Source: Tribonema minus (taxonomy: Eukaryota; Sar; Xanthophyceae; Tribonematales; Tribonemataceae). Taken from it: 64,000 nt of DNA. Position 1 is the stretch's first letter; the number at the start of each line of letters is the position of its first letter. Below, piece by piece: positions 22,331 to 32,713 of the stretch. The notes under the pieces are model-generated. The model saw nothing but the letters and a program-made list of their open reading frames with translations. It made no database searches and was not told the origin of the DNA. The position numbers and the translations under genes are program-made. The stretch covers positions 898,501 to 962,500 of the forward strand of contig JAFCMP010000379.1 in the NCBI GenBank assembly GCA_017506865.1, written 5' to 3'.

Positions 22331-24519
22331 GCACCTGTAACTCGATTGCCAGGCTCGAAAACCTTTTTGCCCAAGTGACATCGTCCCAGTTCTTGGTGCC
22401 TAGGTACGTCAACAGCTTCCTGATGTTCGGCAGCTCCGCCGACAGCAGCTCCGTCGCTGTCAGCAGCGCACCAGCGCCATGCTCTGGTCGGAGTTTGTTG
22501 AGCTCGTCGGCCAATCCCAAGACATGCAGCGCGAACGCGTCGACGACCTGCCGTTTGTCTGCGGCAAGCAACAGCTCCTCGAACAACTTCTCTGCCGCCA
22601 AGTGGGATAGAGCGTGCATGCTGTAACGCGTGCCTCCAGGGATGGCAGCAGCTGTCGCTTGCTCGCGGACGATGGACACATCGCAGAGCTCCTCCATCAT
22701 GTCAGCGACGGGCCTCGACTCCGAAGAAGATACAGCAGCTGCGCCGCTGGCACTGAATCCTCTGGAGAAGACAGCCGCGCAATCAGCTGCTGTGTGTCAG
22801 CCTCCAAGAACCCTTTCATCCAGCGACACAGCTTGGTGACACGGTGGGCGATGTCGGACTTGTTGGGCATGCGCAGACGTTCCTCTTGCATCGCAGCGCT
22901 GATGACCTCCTGCGTCGACGCAACACACACGCACCAATCGTTAGATCATGCAAGTCTTCCGATATCGCAGGTGTAAGTCTGTGTGCCGCTTACCGAGAGC
23001 TTTCTGTCGTCCAGTCCGATGAGGCCGGCGAGAGTTGCCATCATCATCGGGTTGTAATCACAGTATCCAGCGATCGTGGATGCCTGTGTGTCTGTCGATG
23101 TGCACTTGCTGCGAACCACCTGTTTGGCGGACTCGACATCAAGAGGTGATGCCATCTGCTTCTTGAAATTGGTGAAATTGCCGCAGTTCTCGCGCGTGAC
23201 GACCATCAGTAGTGCTGCCGAAAGTTCGTGCAGCTCCTCCAGAACATCACCAAGTGCCTGTTGAGCAAGCACCAGAGGACACACTTAACCAATGCAAAAC
23301 ACGGCGACGATGTTCATTTGCCAGTAATAATCGTCGCGTGTGAAACATCCACATTTGTCTGTACACATGTTCACTTTGCAAGCTGTCAGTGAATACTCAC
23401 ATGTGAGACATTCGCGTCGGCCTGTTCCGCATCGTCAAATACCAGAAGTGGCTTCTGGCCGCGAGCGTCACATCGGCGCAGCCACGACACAAACTCCTCC
23501 CATTGCTCCATCGCATTCGCTTTGGTGTCAGAGGTCGCCTCGATGCCGCCCTGACATCAAACAACAAGGGCATCCACTGTGAGGTGCAGCGCATCACGCT
23601 TTGCCTCGTCAGGGACATAGGTGCATGCCTGCACGCACCTCGCACTCGATGAGCTTCCTGTACAGGGCACCGCCGATGTGCGCTTTCACGGCATGGCTCG
23701 AATCGCCGGCGCCCGAAACGATGATACCTGCGCACGGACGCGGGCGAGGATAGCGGTGGTCGACGAGTCCGAGGGATTCGGGCGATACCAGCATGCGTCC
23801 GACGCACACTAACCTGCCATACTGACTGCAAATGTGCCGCCCATGCAGTGCCCGTCGTCGACAAGCTGGACCGCAGCCTCCATTGCCACAGTAGTCTTGC
23901 CCTCTCCTGGCCCGCCATACAACACCACAGCTCCCTTATCTTTCAGGTCATTCTTGATGTCATTGACCAGCTCATCCCGTCCCAGAATTTCCTCACGAGC
24001 GATGACACGGCGGACAAAGAATGGCTTCACTTTTGGTGTTGGGCTGCAAGCAAGCGACACAATAATAACGGGTGTTTGTGAGCGTCCCACAGCCATGCGT
24101 GCACCGCTCAAGCATGACATTGGCACACCCCCACACTGCACATTTACCTCCTCAGATTGACCCTCATCTCTTCAGTCCAGGTGGTCATTTGTTTCTGTAC
24201 GTCAATGATGGTGAGTGTACCAATGTACTTGAAGATGCTGTCGATGTCGCCAATGAGTGCTTTCAGTGTCTCCAGTGTGTCTTGGGCAGTGAAAAACTCA
24301 GCGAGGCGGTTATTCTGCTTTGCGCGCACTACACGCTCCTCCAGTTCAAGGCCTTTCGAGTTCAGCCTGTCCACCAAGAGCTTCACTCCGTCAGGAGGTT
24401 TTCCTTGTGCCACCCAGGTGTTGACTGACACGCACACCACCTGCATAATTTGACGAGGTGCAGCACGAAGTGAATGATACGCAAGTACACAAACATTGCA
24501 ATTTCCGTAGAAACGTAAC

Positions 24520-24593
24520 GCATGGCGCACCTGGCAGTTGCCATGGGGCTAAAGCTGATCCCACACCTCCTTGCACAGCGCTCTCAGTACGGA
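24520..24593 (-). pseudogene. duplicated end of exon 1 inside intron 1 of NLR copy B
   Basis: About 70 bp repeating the exon-1 end at 24647-24712 (LCKEVWDQL..NGNCQ plus the GTGCGC donor), but a CAG codon has become TAG (WDQL then stop). It keeps its donor site, so use of this copy would truncate the protein. Absent from copy A. Confidence 0.7.
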
Positions 24594-25229
24594 GTGAATG
24601 ATGAGTGTGCTTTACGCAAACACTGCATGGTGACGGCATGGCGCACCTGGCAGTTGCCATTGGGCTGAAGCTGATCCCACACCTCCTTGCACAACGCTCT
24701 CGTCGCTGCGTCGGCATCATGCAACTTCACAGCCTCAACCACGATTGTAACGAGAGCGCCCACCCAGGGCACTGCCGATGCAGCTGCGGCGGTCATACGG
24801 GCCATGGCGAGAACCGTCTGCTTGGCCGTTGAAGCTGTGGAGAGAGCATCGCTCGCACTGATGGGCTGTACATTAGTTCCCCCGATTGCTAGGACGGAGG
24901 TGCCACTCGATGCAGTAGCAACTGCAGCGATCGCGGTCGCCTGACTGGATGGCAATCCTGTCTGCGAATTAGCATCAGCTTTTCCAGTAGCATTTGTAGC
25001 GCTGGCAATCGCATTGCCGCTGAACGGCGCGGTGGTGCCCCCTCCGACATCTCCTGTCGCTGCGGTACCACCATTTGTGTTGAGACCACCGGGACTCGCT
25101 GCATGACTGCCCGTATCCGGCGAAGCTGCATCAAGCGCAGCGGCCTTGCTCTCCTTGCACCCCATCGCAACACAGTCGTGTCTCCGCTGCTTTTCGTTTG
25201 CTTCAGAATCTTCTGAGGAATGCGCCTTA

Positions 25230-25254
25230 TGGTTAGGGCTAGGGCTAGGTTCGC
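25230..25254 (-). promoter_or_regulatory. telomere-like motif upstream of NLR copy B
   Basis: Same motif and the same 65-bp distance to the ATG (25165) as in copy A. Confidence 0.45.
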
Positions 25255-25509
25255 AACTAAAGCAATCAGGCAGCTCCAACCAACTACCGATTGCAACACC
25301 TGCCACTGCCACCTGCCAGGCCATAAAGTAGCAAATGTGTAATGGAACCTCTGGTCGCACACAACGCACCTCGTCATGGAGGTTCGACAAATGCCACTTG
25401 GCACAGTTGCCGCTGAGGCGACCATGGTGACTTACACAAACATGATGTACACAAAAACGCCTACAGCCATGCTGCAATCTCATGCAAATGCACAGCCTGC
25501 CAAATGTCA

Positions 25510-26590
25510 TACACAGCATCAGAGAGTGTGTTGTCATCTGTGATTGTGCCTGGCTTCGAAAGTGCTTCGTCGCCAAGCGTTGATGGTGCTTAAGCGTCTC
25601 ACAGCGGTAGTTCGTCGTCAAGTTGTGTGAGTTCGTCGAAACTGGGTCGTCACAAAGTGTGTCGCCAAATTGTGAGAACATGTCGTCATCTGTGTTGTGC
25701 CTGGTGTCAAAAGTGCGTCCTCGCCAAGCGTCGATGGTGCATAAGCACCTCACGACGGTGCGTCGTCAAGTTGTGAGAGTGCGTCGAAACTGGGTCGTCA
25801 CCAAGCGTCGACGGTGCATGAGCACCTCACGACGGTGGTGTGTCGTCAACTTGTGCATGTGTCGTCATCTGTGATTGTGCCTGGCGTCGAAAGTGCGGCG
25901 TCGCGAAGCGCCGATGGTGCATAAGCACCTCACGACGGTGCGTTGTCAAGTTGTGAGAGTGCGTCGAAACTGGGTCGTCACCAAGCGTCGACGGTGCATA
26001 AGCACTTCACGACGGTAGTGTGTCGTCAAACTTGTGAGTGGGTCGTCATCTGTGATTGTGCCTGGCATCGAAAGTACGGCGTCGCCAAGCGTTGATGGTG
26101 CATAAGCACCTCACGACGTGTGTCGTCAAGTTGTGAGAGTGCGTCGAAACTGGGTCGTCACCAAGCGTCGACGGTGCATGAGCACCTCACGACGGTGGTG
26201 TGTCGCCAAATTGTGAGAACATGTCGTCATCTGTGATTGTGCCTGGCGTCAAAAGTGCGGCGTCGCCAAGCGTCGATGGTGCATAAGCACCTCACGACGG
26301 TGCGTCGTCAAGTTGTGAGAGTGCGTCGAAAGTTGGTCGTCACCAAGCGTCGACGGTGCATGAGCACCTCACGACGGTGGTGTGTCGCCAAATTGTGAGA
26401 GAACATGTCGTCATCTGTGATTGTGCCTGGCATCGAAAGTGCGGCGTCGCCAAGCGTCGATGGTGCATAAGCACCTCACGACGGTGCGTCGTCAAGTTGT
26501 GAGAGTGCGTCGAAACTGGGTCGTCACCAAGCGTCGACGGTGCATAAGCACCTCACGACGGTGAGGCGTTGTCAACTTGTGAAAGTGTGT
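25510..26590. repeat. minisatellite, second array
   Basis: Same sub-blocks as 17545-19025. It sits upstream of NLR copy B in the equivalent position, so array and gene were duplicated together. Confidence 0.88.
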
Positions 26591-26760
26591 TGTCACTTGT
26601 GCCCGGCCAAGTATGACACGCTGCACTTCTTTACACACATGTGACATGAGCTGGTGAGTTACGCATACACACATCGCACAAACACCAACAGCCACGTTGC
26701 AGTCTTGCAAAGACGTCCTGGGTAACACAAGTGAATTAAAGGTAACTTGCAGTGTCATCA

Positions 26761-27774
26761 CTACACATGCACTGGCTTGTCCTGAATACGCCGTAGCGCA
26801 GCGAGGTTGTTGCGTGATGTCGCCGTCTCCAGATGCTCTGTACCGAGCACCTCCTCGCGGATGGCGAGCGCGCGCTCGCACAACGGCGCCGCTCCATCGT
26901 AATCGCCCTGCGCTTTGAGGAGACCGGCGAGGTTGTTGAGAGACGCCGCCGTGTCTGGATGCGTCAGGCCCAGCACCTCCTCGCGGATGGCGCGCGCGCG
27001 CTCGTACAACGGCGCCGCTTTATCGTAGTCGCCCTGAGTCTTGAACAAGAGGGCGAGGTTGATGAGCGACTGAGCCGTGGAGGGATGCGTCGGGCCCAGC
27101 TTCTCCTCGCAGATGGCAAGCGCACGCTCGTACAACGGTAACGCCTTGCCGTAATCGCCCTGACCTTTGAAAAGGAGATTGGTGAAGTTGTTGAGCGACG
27201 TCGCCGTAACCGGATGCTTCGGGCCCAGTACCTCCTTGCAGATGGCGAGCGCGCGCTCGTACAATGGCGCCGCCTCCACCAACTTGCCCTGAGCTTGGAG
27301 GAGCACGGCGAGGTTGTTGAGCGACGTCGCCGTGTCCGGATGCGACGGGCCCAGCACCTCCTCGCAAATGGCGAGCGCGCGCTCGTGCAACGGCGCCGCC
27401 TCCGCCCACTTGCCCTGAGCTTGGAGGAGCGAGGCGAGGTTGTTGAGCGACGTTGCCGTGTCCGGATGCTTCGGGCCCAGCACCTCCTCGCGAATGGCGA
27501 GCGCGCGCTCGTAGAACGGCGCCGCCTCCGCCAACTTGCCCTGAGTTTCGATGATATCAGCGAAATTGTTGAGCGACGCCGCCGTGTACGGATGCTTGGG
27601 GCCCAGCGTTTTTTCGAAAATGGCGAGCGCGCGCTTGTACAACGGTGCCGCTTTATCGTAGTCGCCCTGAGCTCGGAGGAGCTCGGCGAGGTTGTTGAGT
27701 GACGTCGCTGTAAGCGGATGCTTCGGGCCCAGCGTTGTTTCATAGACGGTGAGCGCGCGTTCGTACAACAGCAT
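26761..27774 (-). pseudogene. TPR-only stub, NLR paralogue C
   Basis: One open frame from the ATG at 27774 to the stop at 26761 gives 337 residues: seven full and one partial KLC-type TPR ending NNLAALRRIQDKPVHV, equivalent to the end of copy A (NNLAALRRI). No NB-ARC or N-terminal helical domain is upstream; the array instead abuts, within 8 bp and head to head, an unrelated plus-strand gene. This looks like a truncated duplicate. Its 3' flank matches that of copy A. It could still be expressed as a small TPR protein. Confidence 0.75.
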
Positions 27775-27782
27775 CGCTTCAC

Positions 27783-28545
27783 ATGGCGGCCGAACAACGT
27801 CAGAGCGCTGCCCTCAGTGACCTGAAGGCCGAGCTCAAGGCTGACATCAGGGTCCTCAATACACGCCTCGATCAGATCTCGGATAGATTGGCGAGTGTCC
27901 CGGTGAAGGCCGCAAGCCTCGCCGTCGCCATTTGTGCGGGCGCCGCTACCTTTGCGGCCTGGCTGGGCGTGGGCCCGCAGATAAACACCAATGTAGTATC
28001 CTCTACACGTGAGAGCGCACAGTAATGGATTCAGGGCAGTCACATACACTACACAGATGCAATTTTCATGTTGTGTTGCTATCATGCATTGCCCTAGATG
28101 TTCTGCTGGCCAACAGAATTGTCTCTGCGCCATGTCGTGTGCGTGCGCTGTTTGCACATATCATGCAGTGTTGCGACCAAAAGAATATGGAGGTAGGTCA
28201 GCAGTGTGTTGCAGTCGTGTCGCCGGCCTCGACCGGACCTGTTGAACGCCCTGAGATCTGAGATCAGGCGCAATCGCATGGGACAGCTTGACGCCCGAAG
28301 AGGAACGTGATGTACTGGAGGGCATGCAGGACAACAATCTTCTGAGCCGTTTCCTCGATCGGCATGTACCATGGTCTGAAGATGCCGTGTCCGAGCGCCT
28401 CTACACCTGGGCGGTACAGGCCAGAGGGCTACATTTAGGACTCCTTCCGGCCTCACGCTGTGAATCCCTGCCAGCACTGCGCTGCCCCTTCACCGCTGCC
28501 CCCAGCACTGCCCCTACAGATGCCACCGGCTGCCCCTACCACTGA
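27783..28545 (+). CDS. small coiled-coil/hydrophobic-segment protein (2 exons)
   Basis: Exon 27783-28008 (ATG, MAAEQRQSAALSDLKAELKA) and exon 28268-28545. The donor C|GTGAGA and acceptor GATCAG|GC, phase 1, join SST to R-AIAWDSLTPEEERDVLEGM in the only open frame. Residues ~8-40 form a charged heptad-like helix (LKADIRVLNTRLDQISDRL), followed by a hydrophobic stretch ASLAVAICAGAATFAAWLGV that may span a membrane. Exon 2 is acidic and helical, then Pro/Thr/Ala-rich. No family recognised. It starts 8 bp from the TPR stub on the other strand, at what looks like a duplication breakpoint. Confidence 0.5.
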
Positions 28546-28800
28546 CCCTAGCACTGACCGCATCACTGCCTCTAGAAATGCCCCCTCTACTGCCCCGGCC
28601 AATGCCACTGGCTGCCCCTACCAATACCCCTACTGCTGCTCCCCGCAGCAGTGCCCCTACCAATTTTACCCCCACACTGCCCCGACAAATGCCACCGGCT
28701 ACTACCACTGCCCCTAGCACTGACCGTACCACTGCCTCTTGCAATGCCTCCTGTACTGCCCCGGCCAATGCTCCCGACACTGCACCTACCAATGCCCACG
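28470..28800 (+). repeat. imperfect ACTGCCCCTACCAATGCC-type repeat
   Basis: Irregular units such as CACTGCCCCTACCAATGCC and GCCACTGGCTGCCCCTACC recur many times. Frames through it give Pro/Thr/Ala-rich or Cys-rich peptides but are broken by stops. Low-complexity tail of the preceding gene or simple repeat. Confidence 0.6.
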
Positions 28801-28921
28801 GATTCAACAGGAATCCATCTGCCTCGATTTCGAAAACGAGCGCCAAGTAAACTTACGAATACGTCGGTCTGGGAAGTAAACTGCTACAGCCACCACAAGC
28901 CCGCACTCACAACGCAAGAGA

Positions 28922-30292
28922 ATGCAGCATGAAGATATCATAGCACTGTTAGAGCGCGATGTAGCGAGAATCGACTCGCCTCATCACCTGATGCCTCTCG
29001 CCAGACTGAGTTGTGGCGACCACCCCCTCGGTGAGTGCTATTGCGACTGCGCAGGTCATAGATCTCCTGCAACTACCTGCAACCTTGCATCTCAGTAGCA
29101 TCTTGGTGCTGATGTCCTCAGACCTACAGGCAATGGAGTGCGGCTTGCCTTTGGCGGAACAGGAGATCCTCGCTGTGGCTGCGGTGGCAGGTCAGGCGCC
29201 TCTGCGCGATGCACGCAGCAGGTGCTTGCACTTGGCCGTGAAAGCATTGCACTCGAAGCTGAGTATCACTCAATCAGCTTGCGGCGAACGCCAGCCAGCA
29301 GCTCGAACGGACGAGCACGACGGCAGCGGCCGCAACAAGCGCAGTGCAGTTCACGTCGACTGCATCTTCTACAATCCTGTTATCTGCGAGACCGCTCTGG
29401 AGGCGTTAGGCGGCGGCTTTTGGCCACACGCGCGGCGCTGCACACGCCGGCCTCATTCCGGTTTGCGCTGGACAATGGCATGGCCCTGTCGGCGACTAGG
29501 ACACAGCGCGCCATCGGTGCTACGGGATCTGTCGAGATGATCGACATCGCCGCGGCCGCAAACATGCCGCTGGCGTTACCCGTCTTCCGCGGCGCCTCGT
29601 CGACCGGCAAGGCGGGGCTCTTGCACCACATCCACGCTGCCAGCTCCACCAGAACATTCCAAAGTTCGGAACTGGTGATCATGTGCCTGGAAGCGGCCAA
29701 AGGTGGTGACAAAGGGCAGGCTCTCGCATGGCTGTCACAGCTCTTCAGCCCAGCCGGGAGCTGGCCAGTGTGGTTGAGAAGGGCATTGTGCCACGCTGCC
29801 ATTGAGGGTAAGCATACTGAGACCCTTGAATGGCTCTTTGCGGACGACGCAGTGCTGTTCGGACCGCTCTCGGACGTCGATCCTGACGAAGATAATGCTT
29901 TCGCAGTCGCTCTTGACTTTTTAGATCCTCCCATTACAAACTCACTTGTAGATCATGCACTTGAGGTCGGCAAGTGCGGCATGGTGCACTTCCTACTGGC
30001 AGAGGGCCAGCAGTTTACTGGGAGGAGCTGTGTGTTTGCAATAAGGTCGGGGAGCGCTGCAATGCTTGATATCATCACAGCAAACGGTGCGCCCATCGAT
30101 TTCGACGAAGTGTTGGATGAGATTATCGCAGGAGATCGTCTGAGCCTAGCAGTTGTCAAGGGGCTGTGGAATTGGTCGTCGACCAGCGAGCAGCGCAATG
30201 CGCTCCTCCCGAGTTTCATGAGCAGGTCAGATTCGGAGTCAGCCGTCGGGTGGTTGGTGTCCATAGGCGCATGCCTGCCAGAGGCAGCCTGA
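28922..30292 (+). pseudogene. ankyrin-like repeat gene, paralogue with 82-nt deletion
   Basis: Exon 1 is 28922-29030 (109 bp, MQHEDIIALLERDVARID), then a 91-bp intron (GTGAGT..CTCAG), then exon 2 from 29122. Exon lengths and phase equal those of the paralogue at 40540. Exon 2 follows the paralogue to EALGGGFW. It then lacks 82 nt (GFVAPTSRMLRAVY and on in the paralogue), which shifts the frame; the match resumes in the other frame at AALHTPASFRFALDNGMALS and continues to the stop at 30292. The repeats are of the diverged ankyrin/EsV-1-199-like kind (DIAAAANMPLALPV, LEWLFADDAVLFGP). As it stands the reading frame is broken, unless an unseen intron bridges it. Confidence 0.75.
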
Positions 30293-31017
30293 TACGTTGA
30301 GCTCTACCCTAGCTATTGCTTGTAGGACTCGACTGGTGCAGACATTTGCCACGTGCGAGATGTCTCATAAGTGCGTCAAGGAGTTGCTTGGTGACGCACA
30401 AACAGTGACTTGCACACTTAAACACAATCACACAATGCATACTTTCATGGCTCCATGGCGTTTCTTTCACGCACTTCTGTGCATCTCTTTACACGATGGG
30501 CATCCCCGGTTGCCATGTGATGTGCCGAGGTGCTTTGTATGCAGCGATTTGAACTCGAGCGTCACCACATGAGCACTCACAGTCATGACAATCAGCGCAG
30601 TGAATCCGAGAATGGTGCGTGCATGCAACGCAATGCAAATAATGCGAGAACACTCGTTAATTTTGACCAAATGCTCCCGAACTGATTGGCTGCTATGTGC
30701 TTGTGTTGCTGTCAACGTGGAATGCAGCCTCACCTACCTGAAAAAAAAATGCTTATTCCGGGCAGCCGTCGGCGCGCGCCCACCACTGCAGGGTGCCTGC
30801 CCTCCGCTGCATACGCGCAAGGCGCAGCCTTGATGTCCGCGGGGACAGCCCTCGGCGTGTGCCCGCTGCAACACGTCAAGGTGCCCCATTGGCAGCCCTC
30901 GGCGCATGCCTAGCTGTCATTGCCGTACCCAGTCAACTAGTGAAAGCCCTGTGTGCCAGCCGTGTTCGAACAGAGGAAGACGACCACGCAATCCTCCGAC
31001 AGCTTGCTGCAGTGCCT
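30293..31017. other. no gene recognised
   Basis: Short frames only; an A-run at 30740 and GC-rich sequence with a repeated GGCAGCCCTCGGCG string near 30860-30905. Confidence 0.4.
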
Positions 31018-31111
31018 TCACCTGCAATGGGGGGTAGGACAGAAGCACATTACAAGATGAGCCGCAGTTAACAGGAAGGGACACATGAGTGGCATCCCAC
31101 TGCCTGCACAC

Positions 31112-31790
31112 TTACAAGATGTCACCGCCACTGCGGCCTGCGCCACCGCCATCACGACCTCCGGCCCTGCCGCCCCTGCCCCTGCCACCACGGCCTCTGC
31201 CCCTGCCGCCACAGCCTCCGCCCCTGCCACCACCTCCGCCCCCGCCGCCGCCATTGATGACCTCTGGGTAAAAGTCCACCAGCGCTCGAAGGACGCCACC
31301 AGCAGCCCGCAGTGGGGCCACGTGGCCAAACAAGGCCAGGCACTCCTGCTGATAGGGCGCTCCTGGCCCTGGAACCCGTCCACAGTGTTCACCGCCACAC
31401 CATCTGGAAGCAGTCTCTTCAGAAGATTGACTTGAGCCCTGTGGCAGCGCGTGCAGCGGGCACAATGTCGTGCTCCGTCCCCATCTCCGTCAGCACTGCT
31501 GCCACACTCGACTGCAGCTTCATCTCCTCCAGCATGCTTCACAGCTTGGCCTCGTTGGCCGCTTGCTTGGCCTCCGCAGTCGCCTTTCACTCCACAAAAT
31601 CTACTTCTAACTTTCTGTTGTTCTCCTCGTGCTGAGTCTTCATCTTCGCAGTCTTCTCAGCATACCGGTCTGTTGCATTCCTCGCCCTCTCTGCTAGTGT
31701 TTCCATGGCTGGACCAATTGCTCTGCGGCGCGGCAGACAGCCCCACAGTATACCCCGAGACATCACTCCCATCCGCAAATGGACAAATGC
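31112..31790 (-). pseudogene. decayed UPF1-like SF1 helicase, C-terminal part
   Basis: On the minus strand a coiled-coil frame (ETLAERARNATDRYAEKTAK) is cut by two TGA stops (about 31590 and 31545) but continues as EEMKLQSSVAAVLTEMGTEH. After a frame change it gives QVNLLKRLLPDGVAVNTVDG-FQGQE, the motif V region of UPF1/SF1 helicases. Another frame change gives ECLALFGHVAPLRAAGGVLR then a Gly/Arg-rich RGG-type tail. The expected motif VI region (Arg-finger helix) is missing between them. Several lesions in one domain mark a dead gene. Walker motifs are not in the window. Confidence 0.65.
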
Positions 31791-31810
31791 TCCCGTACGA
31801 TACAAGCAGT

Positions 31811-32677
31811 CAGTCAGTCACGTCACTGGTCGAGCTGGGTCATTAGGCTCATTAAGCAGTCTGACCAGGGATATAACGCGCTACCTTGTGTTGCAGCAAC
31901 GGTAAATCTTCTTTGAAATCGGAGGGCGCTGAAGGGTGCAATGGTAATAACCTGATGAGCTCTCAAGAGGTCGGCTGGTAGATCTGTTGGTCCGTTTGCA
32001 CCGTGCCGACTCAACACTTCATCAAAGAGTTACACTTTGGACAACTCTTCAAGATCGAGTCGAGTTACACTTCGGCAGGGAGTAACACGGACAGTGTGAG
32101 GGGGAGCGCTCGGAGCCCGTACAACAATCTGGACAGTCGAGGTCAGTCTACGATGCATGAAAGCCGGCTCACAGTCATAGAAACCTACGGCACATCGGTC
32201 AGCCCACACAAAGTCTCTTGCACGCACATACGACCCTGTCAACGCAACGACTGTGCCTTATTGATCATTAGACGGCTAGTCTCCACCCACAAGCTGTGTT
32301 TGCTGGACGTCGCGGTGTTTCACTCCTGCTGGGGGAGCGAATTAGCAGCAGGAGAGCGTAATTGGTTCACCTCTAGACAGCGCGGCACCGTATGATATCC
32401 ATCGCATGCCTGAATGGCACTGCCGTTCAAGGTGTGATAGACACTGATACACACATGCGTCGTCGCCCTCTTCACGGTGCAGAAACGTACCCGCTGCTTG
32501 GCATCAATGAGGGATTCCAGTTTTCAGGTGAGCGTGACGTGTGCATACAGGCTTAAAACACTGCTGCAACACAAGCAAGACAAATGTGCATAGTAGTTCC
32601 AGTATGTTCCAGCATCTTCCGTTTGTTGCGAGATGTCAGTCGTGCTCCGGTATTGATCCGCCGTTTGTCGTGCCCCG
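31811..32677. other. no gene recognised
   Basis: Short frames on both strands, no domains, no repeat of note. Confidence 0.4.
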
Positions 32678-32713
32678 GTGCTGTCGGTGCAGCGCGCGGG
32701 CGCGCCCGACCGT

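Larger units (their letters stand above)
19671..25165 (-). pseudogene. NLR-like paralogue B with 21 TPRs and a 4-nt frameshift
   Basis: Same seven-exon plan as copy A with identical internal exon lengths: 25165-24647, 24440-24148, 24043-23814, 23727-23639, 23550-23401, 23257-22994 and 22909-19671. It starts MGCKESK (myristoylation/palmitoylation) and has P-loop GGPGEGKTT, Walker B LLVFDDAEQ and MHD-like YSMHALSHLA. In the winged-helix region near 22775 four nucleotides are missing relative to copy A (RLSVFSRGF becomes RLSSPEDS..), so the frame ends soon after at 22697, before the TPRs. Downstream the TPR frame reopens with 20 full and one partial repeat, about twice copy A. Either the gene is inactivated or two separate products are made (HeLo-like/NB and TPR). 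A sequencing error is possible but the clean 4-nt loss argues for a real event. Confidence 0.75.

Noticed and set aside
13161..22340. Plus-strand and alternate minus-strand frames over the TPR arrays
   Set aside because: 126-bp periodicity keeps all frames open; only the frame with the TPR consensus joins correctly to the NB-ARC exons.
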